Origin: Candidatus Thiosymbion ectosymbiont of Catanema sp. Cochon2018
Lineage (GTDB): Bacteria > Pseudomonadota > Gammaproteobacteria > Chromatiales > Chromatiaceae
Direction of reading: 5' to 3'
NCBI GenBank assembly: GCA_011392765.1
Contig: WYCW01000003.1
Location: 540,465 to 604,464 of the forward strand
Length of the DNA stretch: 64,000 bases
The position numbers and the translations under genes are program-made. This document shows positions 50,490 through 59,845 of this stretch, in pieces. Numbering within the stretch: position 1 is the stretch's first letter; each line of letters begins with the position of its first letter. A model generated the notes under the pieces. The model ran no database searches. It was not told the origin of the DNA and worked only from the letters and a program-made list of their open reading frames with translations.

Positions 50490-51151
50490 CTAACGTATTG
50501 GGACAATAAAAGGATACCCATCTTGTTTATGGAAGCGGCAGCAATCATCCCTCTGCCCCCGGAAGCGAGTCTGGTAGGGCAGGAGTTGGTGCTGGGTCAG
50601 GTACACCGCCAGCGCCGATACCCCTGGTCCGTACTGGACGGTGGCCGTGACCCCGTCGGGAAAGGTGCTGCACTGTACCCACCCACACGCGCAGGTTCCG
50701 CCGACGATGCGGTATTCGGTGACCTCGTGCCAGATTTTCACCGCCACCACTTGCCGTCGTTCCGGTAGCATCTCAGCGGCAATCTCCGCGCAGCAACGAC
50801 CGCACACGCAGGTGCCGGTCAGCGGGATGACGACGCGCTGGTCGGGGTCCGCGACCAAACGCCGAGTGACCCCGCGCCGACCCGCTTGGCCTCCCGGCCG
50901 GCGTCTGCTCGGTTGCCGCTGTGAGCGGGCGGCGGTTTCTTGAACGGCGGGTCCGAGGATGGCGGTTGGCTGGAATTGTGGCTATCCTGAGCCAGGCGTG
51001 TTTCGAGGGTTTGGATACGCTCTTCTAACTCGTGGATGCGCTCGTGCAGCTGCTCGATCAGCGTCGCTTGTTCCACAACCAACACACGCAGCCGTTCAAA
51101 CTCCTGGTTGGGGTTTTCTAGAGAACGGGTTGGGGCGTGCTGTCCAGGCAT
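50490..51151 (-). pseudogene. IS66-family transposase remnant
   Basis: On the minus strand: ATLIEQLHERIHELEERIQT (leucine zipper), RLAQDSHNSSQPPSSDPPFK, then after a frameshift near 50850 ADPDQRVVIPLTGTCVCGRC and YGPGVSALAVYLTQHQLLPY. These are the first 40% of an IS66 TnpC, with its zinc finger. The DDE catalytic part is missing. Confidence 0.8.
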
Positions 51152-51207
51152 AGGGCTAGGCTACACACATCGCCTAGTATCGCTTCAATCACGCAGCGCC
51201 AACTTCC

Positions 51208-52383
51208 ATGACCAACCTGTACTATGATTGCTTTGCCGGCATCAGTGGGGACATGAACCTGGGGGCCTTGCTCGACCTCGGGGTCGAGGAGGCCGCGCTC
51301 CGTACCGGGCTCGACCGACTTGCCGTGGAAGGTTTCAGGTTGCGCATCGCACCGGACCGCCGCGGCGGCATCGTAGGCACCCGAGTGGAGGTAGTGGTCG
51401 CTGCCGGTGCTGCGAGCCCGGCGCGCAATCTGGCAGCAGTCCGGGAGCTGATCGGCCGGTCCGGGCTCGGTCTCCGGGTGGAGACCTTCAGCTTGCGGGT
51501 GTTCGAGCGTCTGGCGGCGGCGGAGGGCAGGGTCCATGGGATTCCGAGCGAGACAGTACACTTCCATGAGGTAGGGGCCGTCGACGCCTTGGTCGACATC
51601 GTCGGCGCGGCCATTTGCCTGGAACAGCTGGGCTGGCCGCCGGTGATCGGCTCGCCGGTGGAGCTCGGCGCCGGTTTTGCGGACTGTGCCCACGGCCGCC
51701 TGCCGGTGCCCGCCCCCGCGACCCTGGAGCTGCTGCAGGGTGTTCCCACGCATCGCGGCGGTGTACCCTTCGAGGCCACGACGCCCACCGGGGCCGCCAT
51801 CCTGACCACCGCGGCCGAGCGTTTCGAGGCCCAAGGGAGTATGGTTTCTCATCGCGTCGGCTATGGCGTCGGCCGCCGCGACGGGCCGGTACCGAATGTG
51901 CTGCGCATAGTGGTTACAGATCCCGGCCCCGCCCGGCGCGAGGAGCTGTCGTTGCTGGAGTGCAACATCGACGATATGAGTCCGGAATTCTACCCGCACC
52001 TGTTGGACCGGCTGTTGACCAGCGGTGCGAGGGACGCCTGGATCGCCCCCCTGGTGATGAAAAAGGGGCGACCGGGTATCCTGGTAAGCGTTCTGTGTGA
52101 GGATTGCTACGAAGCGATACTGACCAGGCTCTTGTTCGCGGAGACCACCACCCTGGGGGTGCGTCGTGGCTCGGTGTCCCGAACCGCCCTGGAACGGACC
52201 GTACACAGCCTCGAAACCCCCTTTGGTCCGGTCCCCGTCAAGGTAGCCGTGCGGCCGGACGGAAGTCGGCGGGCCAAACCGGAATATGAGGTGTGCCGCT
52301 CCATCGCGCTGGAGCGGGATCTGCCGTTGTGGGAGGTCTACCGCGAGCTGGAGCGGCTCCTGGAGGAGAACGATGGAAGATGA
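51208..52383 (+). CDS. larC: nickel-pincer cofactor cyclometallase LarC
   Basis: A 391-residue CTP-dependent protein that inserts nickel to complete the nickel-pincer nucleotide cofactor of lactate racemase-type enzymes. It begins TNLYYDCFAGISGDMNLGAL and has TVHFHEVGAVDALVDIVGAA with His/Asp ligand-like residues, and LSLLECNIDDMSPEFYPHLL in the second part. In some species larC is split by a frameshift (LarC1/LarC2); here it is one continuous frame. It overlaps larE. Confidence 0.92.
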   Translation: MTNLYYDCFAGISGDMNLGALLDLGVEEAALRTGLDRLAVEGFRLRIAPDRRGGIVGTRVEVVVAAGAASPARNLAAVRELIGRSGLGLRVETFSLRVFERLAAAEGRVHGIPSETVHFHEVGAVDALVDIVGAAICLEQLGWPPVIGSPVELGAGFADCAHGRLPVPAPATLELLQGVPTHRGGVPFEATTPTGAAILTTAAERFEAQGSMVSHRVGYGVGRRDGPVPNVLRIVVTDPGPARREELSLLECNIDDMSPEFYPHLLDRLLTSGARDAWIAPLVMKKGRPGILVSVLCEDCYEAILTRLLFAETTTLGVRRGSVSRTALERTVHSLETPFGPVPVKVAVRPDGSRRAKPEYEVCRSIALERDLPLWEVYRELERLLEENDGR

Positions 52384-53281
52384 CAGCTACGAACGGTTGC
52401 TCGACCGGTTGCGGGGGATGGAATCGGCGGCCGTCGGCTTTTCCGGGGGTGCGGACAGTACCTTTCTGCTGATGGCGGCCAAAAAGGCCCTGGGCGAGCG
52501 GGTGTTGGCGCTCACTGCCGTAACACCTTATATGGAACGCCAAGAGGTCACCGATGCACTGGCCTTGGGCACCCAACTGGAAGTGCGCCACGAACTGGTG
52601 GAGTTCGACATGCCGGAAGGCGTGGAGGCCAACCCGCCGGAGCGTTGTTATATCTGCAAGCGCGCCCTGTTCGGCAAGCTGCTCCAGGTGGCGCAGAATG
52701 CCGGCTTCGAGCGGGTACTCGAAGGCAGCAACCTGGATGACCTGGGGGATTTCCGTCCCGGTATGCGCGCGCTGCGGGAGCTGGAGATCGACAGCCCGCT
52801 GCTCGCATGCAAGATCTCCAAGGCGGACGTACATCGTCTGTCCCAGTCCCTGGGCCTGTCCACCTGGAACAAACCGACCAATGCCTGTCTGCTCACCCGG
52901 TTGCCGATCGGCCGGCGCGTTACCATGGAGGACCTCAACCGCTTGGAGGAGGCGGAGCGCTTTCTCAGGGCCCGCAGCTTTGTCTGCGTCAGGGTGCGCA
53001 TGCATGCCGACCTGGCACGGATCGAAGTGGCCCCGGAGCAGTGCCCACGGCTGCTCGAAGAGGCCGAAGTCATCGCCAAGACCCTGCAGGGACTCGGCTT
53101 CCGCCATGTTACCATGGACTTGTTGGGCTATCGTCTCGGCAGCATGGATGCGGCCGGCTCGGGTTGTGACCGCGCCGCTGCGGACATTGCATCAGGGTTT
53201 GCCGCAGACCCGGTGTCGGATACTGCCGGGGGGGATATGAGCCGGCCCCCGCAATCTGACGGGAAGGTCGGACCGGCTTGA
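52373..53281 (+). CDS. larE: sulfur transferase LarE
   Basis: A 302-residue PP-loop enzyme that adenylates the cofactor precursor and turns its two carboxylates into thiocarboxylates. The PP-loop is AVGFSGGADSTF at residues about 20-31. Cys92 and Cys95 (RCYICK) and Cys172 (NACLLTRLP) form the three-Cys pattern of LarE enzymes that carry a [4Fe-4S] cluster, rather than the single sacrificial Cys of Lactobacillus LarE. The last 35 residues are a low-complexity extension. Overlaps larC by 11 bases. Confidence 0.9.
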   Translation: MEDDSYERLLDRLRGMESAAVGFSGGADSTFLLMAAKKALGERVLALTAVTPYMERQEVTDALALGTQLEVRHELVEFDMPEGVEANPPERCYICKRALFGKLLQVAQNAGFERVLEGSNLDDLGDFRPGMRALRELEIDSPLLACKISKADVHRLSQSLGLSTWNKPTNACLLTRLPIGRRVTMEDLNRLEEAERFLRARSFVCVRVRMHADLARIEVAPEQCPRLLEEAEVIAKTLQGLGFRHVTMDLLGYRLGSMDAAGSGCDRAAADIASGFAADPVSDTAGGDMSRPPQSDGKVGPA

Positions 53282-54027
53282 ACTCGAACCGTCTCAGCGA
53301 GCTGCTGGAGGCAGTGCGTCGTGGCAAGCTGCCGGTGGGAGAGGCGGTGGATCTGCTCAGAGATTTGCCCTACGGCGAGCTGGGCGAGGCCAAGATCGAT
53401 AACCATCGGGAGCTGCGCCGGGGCTATCCGGAGGTGGTCTTTTGTCAGGGCAAGACCAAGGGGCAGGTGCGCGAGATCCTGAGTTACATGATCCGCGAGC
53501 GCACTCACAACGTGCTGGCCACCCGTGCCGAGGCCAACCTCTTCGCAGCGGTTTCCGACCTGCACCCGGACCTGCGTTACAACACCCTCGGCCGCACGAT
53601 AGTGCTGGAGCGCGAGCCGCCGGTGACCCCGGAGGGCACCCTGGCGATCGTCACGGCCGGTACCGCCGACCTGCCGGTAGCGGAAGAGGCGTTTGAAACC
53701 GCCTGCCTATTCGGCGCCCGTGTCGAGCGTATCAACGATGTCGGGGTGGCTGGCGTGCACCGGCTAGTGCCCCACCTGCCGGTGCTGCGGCAGGCGCGGG
53801 TGCTGATCGTAATCGCGGGTATGGAAGGGGCGTTGGCCAGCGTGGTGGCCGGGTTGGTGGATAGCCCCGTCATCGCCGTCCCCACCAGCGTCGGTTACGG
53901 GGCCAGCTTCGGGGGCTTGGCCGCCCTGCTCACCATGCTCAACAGCTGTGCCGGGGGCGTGGGTGTGGTCAACATCGACAACGGCTACGGAGCCGCCTGT
54001 CTCGCGGGAATGATCCTGCACATATGA
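53278..54027 (+). CDS. larB: pyridinium dicarboxylate synthase LarB
   Basis: A 249-residue enzyme that carboxylates and hydrolyses nicotinic acid adenine dinucleotide, the first step of the pincer cofactor. YPEVVFCQGKTKGQVREILS, LAIVTAGTADLPVAEEAFET and VPTSVGYGASFGGLAALLTM are typical, related to PurE. The start is TTG at 53278, overlapping larE by four bases. No LarA-type racemase is in the window, so the cofactor user lies elsewhere. Confidence 0.92.
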   Translation: MNSNRLSELLEAVRRGKLPVGEAVDLLRDLPYGELGEAKIDNHRELRRGYPEVVFCQGKTKGQVREILSYMIRERTHNVLATRAEANLFAAVSDLHPDLRYNTLGRTIVLEREPPVTPEGTLAIVTAGTADLPVAEEAFETACLFGARVERINDVGVAGVHRLVPHLPVLRQARVLIVIAGMEGALASVVAGLVDSPVIAVPTSVGYGASFGGLAALLTMLNSCAGGVGVVNIDNGYGAACLAGMILHI

Positions 54028-54092
54028 GTTCGAGCTATTCGCGTTCATTTGCGGCAAAAAAATTCCTACAGGCGTGTGCCGCATCACAGACG

Positions 54093-54374
54093 TTAATCGA
54101 GTCGGTAATGCTTCTCCACCGGTTCCAGGACCTCCCAGGTACAGGCGAGTCCTGCCGGGAAGCTGATGAGGTCGCCACGTCCGAACTCCCGCGGCTCGCC
54201 GTCTTCGGGAGTCACCACGAAACGCCCGCGCAGAACATAGCAGGTCTCGGTCCGGTCGTAACGCCACGGAAAGCGGCTGACCTCTTTTTTCCACACCGGC
54301 CAGTGGTCCACATGCAAGACCTCCAGCTTGGCGGGGGATGGTTTGTGTTCACACCGGATCTCGATCTCTGTCAT
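54093..54374 (-). CDS. cupin-domain protein
   Basis: A 93-residue small cupin (Cupin_3/DUF861 type): WPVWKKEVSRFPWRYDRTET, CYVLRGRFVVTPEDGEPREF and GRGDLISFPAGLACTWEVLE. I start it at MTEIEIRCEHKPSP; the frame extends upstream without similarity. A soluble single barrel of unknown ligand. It faces larB, end to end. Confidence 0.8.
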   Translation of the reverse strand: MTEIEIRCEHKPSPAKLEVLHVDHWPVWKKEVSRFPWRYDRTETCYVLRGRFVVTPEDGEPREFGRGDLISFPAGLACTWEVLEPVEKHYRLD

Positions 54375-54625
54375 GGGATGTCTCCCGACGGTAGGAGGAT
54401 TTGCAGCAGCAGGGTCAGCAAATCCGAGTGGGAATAATGACGAGTGCGGAAGTGACCGGACCAAAGTATTTGGGAATTTCACATCTACTTCCATCCAGTA
54501 CTCATCACTCATCATTTGGTCGCCCTTTCTCCGCCGCGGATAATCTCCCGGTACTGTGGAGACTCACCGCGTTTCTTGTCAGGTGCATAACCACTACTGA
54601 AGGTATATTCGGACTATCGGGATTG

Positions 54626-55099
54626 TTAGGTCAAGACCTTGACTTTACGCGGAAAATTTGGAACTAATTCCGACTTTTTGATTTTCCCTTGTTCATTGAA
54701 AAAAGACATATTTCCAGCCTTACCGCACACCCAAAATTCGCTGACACCGGACTTGATATACAGCTCCCTTTTCTCTTCTATTTCGTCTTCCGTATTACTC
54801 GTTGAGATAACTTCTATGCAAATCTCAGGGGCAATTGAACATTCGGACTCATATTGTATCTTCTCGAATCTCGCTTCCGAAACCCAAGCCACATCGGCCA
54901 CTTTCGTTCCTTTTTCCGTTTTCACGGCACATTCAGGAAGAACAACTCCTGTTTCCGGTAATAGACGAGCAATCTTTCCCTGAAATGCAGAGTGATAGAC
55001 TTTTACCGGCGTCATCAAAACCTGCCCTTTTTCGTTGAGTTCAATTTTAAAGGGTAAATTTTGTAAACTCGGGTGTTCGCAAACTTCCTGCCATTCCAT
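54626..55099 (-). CDS. Uma2-family protein, short type
   Basis: A 157-residue PD-(D/E)XK-fold protein: KVADVAWVSEARFEKIQYES, SIAPEICIEVISTSNTEDEI and EEKRELYIKSGVSEFWVCGK. It is not closely related to the pair at 26265 and 49144. AT-rich compared with neighbours, so probably acquired separately. Confidence 0.8.
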   Translation of the reverse strand: MEWQEVCEHPSLQNLPFKIELNEKGQVLMTPVKVYHSAFQGKIARLLPETGVVLPECAVKTEKGTKVADVAWVSEARFEKIQYESECSIAPEICIEVISTSNTEDEIEEKRELYIKSGVSEFWVCGKAGNMSFFNEQGKIKKSELVPNFPRKVKVLT

Positions 55100-55194
55100 T
55101 TTCTCCCCCTGTAGTAACCATTCTATTCCAGGATTGTTTCGTTTTTTTGTCGACTGGTAACGCTTAACTTAATGGCACTGGGTTCCATGTCACG

Positions 55195-55348
55195 CAATGC
55201 CATTAAGTTAGCTGTTGGCCATTTACCGATGCGGAAGAGAAAACTACGAATCACGCGAATTTCCGCGAATCGATTCGCGAGGATTCGCGCGATTCGTAGT
55301 TTCTTCTCTTACTTTGCCGACCGGTAGCGCTTAACTTAATGGCATTGC
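55195..55348. mobile_element. MITE family 3, copy a, with target duplication
   Basis: The ends are CAATGCCATTAAGTTAG and CTTAACTTAATGGCATTGC. The 9-base target CATGTCACG is repeated on both sides (55186-55194 and 55349-55357). The interior holds the periodic palindrome ACTACGAATC...GATTCGTAGT (55233-55308). A further right-type end, CTTAACTTAATGGCACTG, stands alone at 55163. Confidence 0.88.
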
Positions 55349-55364
55349 CATGTCACGTAGGTGA

Positions 55365-57341
55365 TCAAATGACCCGGTCATTACCACCATCCACCGGTAC
55401 CTGGGCCCCGGTGGTCTTGGCAAAGGCCGGGCCGCACATTTGGATGACCAGATTGGCAACATTCCGGCTGGTTACCTCGGTCTTCAATATATTGTTGCGC
55501 TTGTACTCATCCACTGACAGGCCATAGTGGGTGGCCCTCGCGGCAAGCACCTCTTCCGTCCAGATCCCGGTGTCGAATACCGCATTGGGATGAACGGAGT
55601 TAATCCGAATCCCGTCCCCTCCCCACTCGAGGGCAGCCACCCGTGCCACTTGGTTCAGGGCGGCCTTGGAAGCGGAGTAGGCGGCCGCACCGGGTCCCGG
55701 AGCGGGTACATTCTTTGAACCGATTATTACCACACGCCCGCTGTTGGGCGCCAGCTTAAGAAAAGGGTGGGCCTCTCGCATCAACACCAGACCAGCATCC
55801 AGATTCAACGCCATTACCTTGCTCCATTGTTCCAGTGGAAGCTCGGCAATCCTGCAACCACCGGGGAATATCCCCGCATTCAGTACCAGCATGTCCAGTC
55901 CACCGAAGGCATCGACGGTTCTCGTCATAGTCTCCTCGAGTACCGTTTCGGAGGTCACATCCCCCACTAGGCCGAGGTAATCAGGCCGCGCATATAGGGT
56001 CTCGATAGCCGGATTGATATCCACACCCACAACCGCGGCGCCATTTGCCAGAAAAGCGTCCACGCAGGCCTTGCCGATGCCGGAGGCAGCGCCGGTCACC
56101 AGAGCGATTTCCCCGCTGAACGGGGGCGGCTTACCGGCCTTCCGCAACTTGGCCTGTTCGAGATCCCAGTATTCGACATCGAAAATATCCCTGGCCGATA
56201 GGGCCCGATAACCGCCTAATTTCTCGGCACGCCGGATGATCTCCATGGTGTGCTTATAGATATCCGCCACGATACCTGCTTCCTTGGCGGACCGCCCGAC
56301 CGTACACATCCCAAGTTGAGCGTCGAGCACCACCCGCGGTGCCGGGTCGAGCATTGTCTTGCGTTCCTCGACCAGTGGCTCATTTTCGGAAAAATAGCGA
56401 TTGTAGGCAGCGACATAGGCATCCACATCCCGACCGATCATCGGCAACCGCTTGGTACGGATCACATGGTCCGGTGTCGCCGGCCCTTGCCGGGCAATCG
56501 ACTCGAGATCCCGGCAGGAAATGAAAGACATGGTTGCGGGGTTCGTATGGCGTTGCATGATTACAGGAAAGCCTGCCGCATCGGCGATCCGACTCCGCAG
56601 CTTTGCGAGCGGAAGACCCACATCCCGAGCGTACTCTGCCGAATCGCCGGTGACGTCCCAGGCCGCCCGCGATTGCAAATACGCCTCGGCCTTCCCTACG
56701 AGGTAAATCATGCGCTCATAGGACTCTTTGGCAGACTCACCAAAAGAAAAAATGCCATGCTTCAGCAACACCATACCAATGGTGTGCGAAGTCGATTCGG
56801 CTTCCAGTCGTTCCGCGCAGAAACGAGCCAGATCAAAGCCGGGCATCACATAGGGAATTACAATAACCTCGTCCCCATAGATCCGGCGTATATTCGCTTC
56901 ACCCTCCGGCGCATTGGTAATCGTGACCACCGCATCGGCGTGGGTGTGGTCCACATATTTGTAGGGAATGACGGCATGTAGTATCGCCTCCACCGAAGGT
57001 ACCGGGGCGGTGGCACGCGTCATATGAGTAACCAGCTCATTCACCATCTCCGGATCGGAGAGGGAAGGCAGCCCGGCAAGCCGCTGCAAATGCTCCAGCC
57101 GGACAGGAGAAAAACCTTCCGCCTCGATGGTCTCCAGATCCCAACCGCTGCCTTTTACGTAGAGAATTTCTTCCTCTACGCCGAAACGGTCCTTTTCTAC
57201 GACCTTGACCGAGGTATTGCCACCGCCATGCAGGACCAGAGATTTGTCTTTTCCCAGTAAACGGGATGAATAGACTCTATAAGCGATATCGTCTTCCACC
57301 GGAATATGGCTGATATCCTCATCGTTCCACAAGCTGTTCAT
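55365..57341 (-). CDS. bifunctional class II aldolase / short-chain dehydrogenase
   Basis: A 658-residue fusion. Residues 1-390 are a class II (rhamnulose-1-phosphate-type) aldolase: GKDKSLVLHGGGNTSVKVVE, DHTHADAVVTITNAPEGEAN and the later zinc-site histidines. Residues about 415-655 are an SDR: VTGAASGIGKACVDAFLANG (NAD binding), LVLNAGIFPGG, and YSASKAALNQVARVAALEWG with the catalytic Tyr-Lys. Such fusions act in deoxysugar (rhamnose/fucose) breakdown; the substrate is not known here. The gene stands alone. Confidence 0.9.
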   Translation of the reverse strand: MNSLWNDEDISHIPVEDDIAYRVYSSRLLGKDKSLVLHGGGNTSVKVVEKDRFGVEEEILYVKGSGWDLETIEAEGFSPVRLEHLQRLAGLPSLSDPEMVNELVTHMTRATAPVPSVEAILHAVIPYKYVDHTHADAVVTITNAPEGEANIRRIYGDEVIVIPYVMPGFDLARFCAERLEAESTSHTIGMVLLKHGIFSFGESAKESYERMIYLVGKAEAYLQSRAAWDVTGDSAEYARDVGLPLAKLRSRIADAAGFPVIMQRHTNPATMSFISCRDLESIARQGPATPDHVIRTKRLPMIGRDVDAYVAAYNRYFSENEPLVEERKTMLDPAPRVVLDAQLGMCTVGRSAKEAGIVADIYKHTMEIIRRAEKLGGYRALSARDIFDVEYWDLEQAKLRKAGKPPPFSGEIALVTGAASGIGKACVDAFLANGAAVVGVDINPAIETLYARPDYLGLVGDVTSETVLEETMTRTVDAFGGLDMLVLNAGIFPGGCRIAELPLEQWSKVMALNLDAGLVLMREAHPFLKLAPNSGRVVIIGSKNVPAPGPGAAAYSASKAALNQVARVAALEWGGDGIRINSVHPNAVFDTGIWTEEVLAARATHYGLSVDEYKRNNILKTEVTSRNVANLVIQMCGPAFAKTTGAQVPVDGGNDRVI

Positions 57342-57342
57342 T

Positions 57343-57465
57343 TCAGAATTCCTGTCAAGGATTGCTGCGTCACGCCCGACCTGCGTGCCGCCTCGGTAAC
57401 ACTCATGCCTTCCGGCAGATATTTACGCAACACTTCTCCGGGATGCACGGGATTATATATGTGTC
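57343..57465 (-). pseudogene. HigA-type antitoxin fragment
   Basis: Minus strand: NPVHPGEVLRKYLPEGMSVT, EAARRSGVTQQSLTGILK, stop. This is the front of a HigA/VapI-type helix-turn-helix antitoxin. A missing base in a TATATATA-like stretch throws the first codons out of frame, and the rest of the gene is replaced by the aldolase gene, whose ATG overlaps the stop. Confidence 0.6.
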
Positions 57466-58200
57466 ACATTTTTGCTCCTAAACGCGGCGACAGTATCGTA
57501 GGGTGGGCTGTGCCCACCGACCGGGCCTTCAGTCACCAGTCGTCGGCTGCCCGCTCATTGATGCGGTTCGCCGCGGGCGTCCATTGGTGCGGTTCGCGCC
57601 TCCTCGTGATGCCATCCTGAACGACCAACCGCGCTCACCGCATCTACACGCCCGGCAAGACCGCAGTATAACAAGGGGGGGAAAGCAGGGTGAGCGCGTA
57701 TAAATCCCTCCGAAAACATGATCTTGTAGGTGGGGCAACGCCCGTAGGATGTGGTGAGCCGCCGGGCGCGGGACGCGCCCGGCGGCGAACCGCATCTTTG
57801 GATGGCGACAAGCCCCACGGAATGGGTGTTGGGCACACCGCTGCTGTGGGCCACACGGACGACATGAGGGTAGCCCAATGGACAACATGGACAGTATGGA
57901 CTGCATGGACCGGGGGCACACAGTAACCCCTGGTCCACGTAGTCCACTTGGTCCATGTCGTCCACGGCGGCTGCCGCCGTCCCCGGTGGCTTTGCCCATC
58001 TTACAGCTGGCAGGATGCCGGCGCTCCCGGCTCTGCCCCATCGACACGGCTGGTAGTAACTGGTTAATCGGAAAGAAATTTATACGCGTCCGCCCCGGCA
58101 CGCTCTCCCGGGGGTTGCGGCCGAGGCCGAAGACGAGGGTAGAATACGAGTATCCAATTCCGTTTCGATCATGCGATAGCCCTCCCGATCGTTCCCACCC
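57466..58200. repeat. repeat-rich gap before prmA
   Basis: It holds a hairpin GGTGGGC-TGT-GCCCACC (57502-57518), the dispersed repeat shared with 23630-23700 (about 57590-57650), a strong stem CCGCCGGGCGCG-GGA-complement (57759-57785), and a periodic palindrome of 9-base units TGGACAACA/TGGACAGTA/TGGACTGCA and their complement (57878-57964). At 58049-58097 is the 50-base element shared with the dedD upstream region. No gene. Confidence 0.7.
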
Positions 58201-59082
58201 ATGGCCTGGATCCAGATCTCCTTTGTCGTCGAGCAGGATCGCGTGCCCTTGCTCGAAGCCGCCCTGGAGAATACCGGTGCCTTGGCAGTAACCCTAGGGG
58301 ATGCGGCGGATGAACCGCAATTCGAGCCGTCACCCGGCACTATTCCCCTATGGCACCAGGTGCAACTCACCGCCCTATATCCTGACCAACCGCAAGCCCT
58401 GGCGACCGCCCTGATTCTATCCCGATTCCTTGCCGTCCACCTCAGCGCCGAACCTCGGCTCGAACGGATCGAAGACCGGATCTGGGAACAGGCCTGGTTG
58501 GACGATTTTGCACCCGCGCGTTTCGGCCAGCGGCTTTGGATATGCCCCAGGGGACAGTCCGCGGAGGATCCGGATGCGGTTGTCGTCGAACTCGATCCGG
58601 GACTCGCCTTCGGCACCGGCCATCACCCTACTACCGCCCTCTGTCTGCGCTGGCTCGACGGTGCGGATCTTGAAGGAAAAACTATCATCGACTACGGCTG
58701 CGGTTCCGGGGTCCTCGCTATCGCCGCCCTACGGCTCGGAGCAATCCGCGCGGTCGCGGTCGACCACGACCCGCAAGCCCTGGAGGCCACCCAAGCCAAC
58801 GCGGAGCACAATGCGGTCGCCGACCGCCTGCTCTGCTGCCCCCCGGAGAAGATGCCGGAGACGCCGGCCGACCTGCTGCTGGCGAATATCCTGGCCGGAC
58901 CGCTGATCGAGCTCGCGGCCCGGCTGGTGGCACTGGTGCGCGCTGGGGGACACATCGCCCTGGCGGGTATCCTTCACGATCAGGGCCCACAAATCACAGC
59001 GGCCTACGCGCCTTGGTTTAAGCTGGACACGCCCCGGACCCTGGATGAATGGGTACTAGTGAGCGGTCGTCGTATACCATAA
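58201..59082 (+). CDS. prmA: ribosomal protein L11 methyltransferase
   Basis: A 293-residue SAM enzyme that methylates L11. GLAFGTGHHPTTALCLRWLD is the family signature, IIDYGCGSGVLAIAALRLGA the SAM site, and LLANILAGPLIELAARL the NPPY-like region. The N-terminal substrate domain is complete. The codon use is core-like. Confidence 0.95.
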   Translation: MAWIQISFVVEQDRVPLLEAALENTGALAVTLGDAADEPQFEPSPGTIPLWHQVQLTALYPDQPQALATALILSRFLAVHLSAEPRLERIEDRIWEQAWLDDFAPARFGQRLWICPRGQSAEDPDAVVVELDPGLAFGTGHHPTTALCLRWLDGADLEGKTIIDYGCGSGVLAIAALRLGAIRAVAVDHDPQALEATQANAEHNAVADRLLCCPPEKMPETPADLLLANILAGPLIELAARLVALVRAGGHIALAGILHDQGPQITAAYAPWFKLDTPRTLDEWVLVSGRRIP

Positions 59083-59194
59083 TACCTACTTGTCAGGTCC
59101 CAGATGATTCCTCAAGATCGAAGACGGGTTCATCAGGGAGGCCAGACCAATCCGGGGGTAACAAGCCGCCTAGCTTGAGAATGGAGCAGGTGAC

Positions 59195-59410
59195 TCACCC
59201 CGCCAAATCCGACCTCCCCATCAGCCATTGGTCCACAGCGCAGGCGCACTGGCGGCCTTCGCGGATGGCCCAGACGACCAGAGATTGGCCGCGGCGCATG
59301 TCGCCGGCAGTGAATACGCTGGAGATGGCGGTGTGGTAGGCATCGGGGCCTTCAGTGGCCTTCGGTAGGACCTTTGACGTTGCCGCGCCTGCCGAATTCG
59401 ACATCCCGAA
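59195..59410 (-). pseudogene. gltD: gltD (glutamate synthase small subunit), C-terminal fragment
   Basis: Minus strand: [14 protein letters not shown] in one frame, then, after a shift, [40 protein letters not shown] and LMGRSDLAG before the stop. [21 protein letters not shown] is the unmistakable FAD-binding end of GltD. About 85% of the gene is missing. Confidence 0.8.
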
Positions 59411-59434
59411 CAAAATGAGTGTTCTTTATATTTG

Positions 59435-59763
59435 CTACGGCAAAATGCGTTTCCGCACCTCGGCAACAAAAAACAGACGTATCGCTGACAACGATCCTGC
59501 CATGTCGGCTGAGCGCAGGTGTCTGAGATCCGACAACACTTCATCCAGGGTTGGTGAAGGCCAAGCGCCATGCCGCGACAAAAACTCTTCGGTCTCCCAC
59601 ACGGAATCATGTCCTAGCAGGTGGCTGACCTCTGCGCGGGACAGCTGGCCGGAGCAATAAGCATTTGCCGCGAAGCCTTCAAGCACCGCCCGTGACAGGT
59701 CCTCTCCGATACCCGCTAATCTGGGTGCTCAAGGGATCGGGAATGTCGAGCGTAAGTCTCATG
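59435..59763 (-). pseudogene. UPF0175-family antitoxin, frameshifted
   Basis: It starts MRLTLDIPDPLSTQISG at 59763; an extra G near 59712 shifts the frame (ATTAGCGGGTATC in place of ATTAGCGGTATC), and the continuation reads GIGEDLSRAVLEGFAANAYC, LSRAEVSHLLGHDSVWETEE and FLSRHGAWPSPTLDEVLSDL. UPF0175 proteins are antitoxins to PIN/DUF3368 toxins; none follows here. Confidence 0.7.
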
Positions 59764-59845
59764 AGATTGTACGGTATCTTAAAAGGCAAGGCTCTTTACG
59801 GATTCCGGACTGCTAACGTAGAGGGGCCTGACCTACGTTTGGCTA

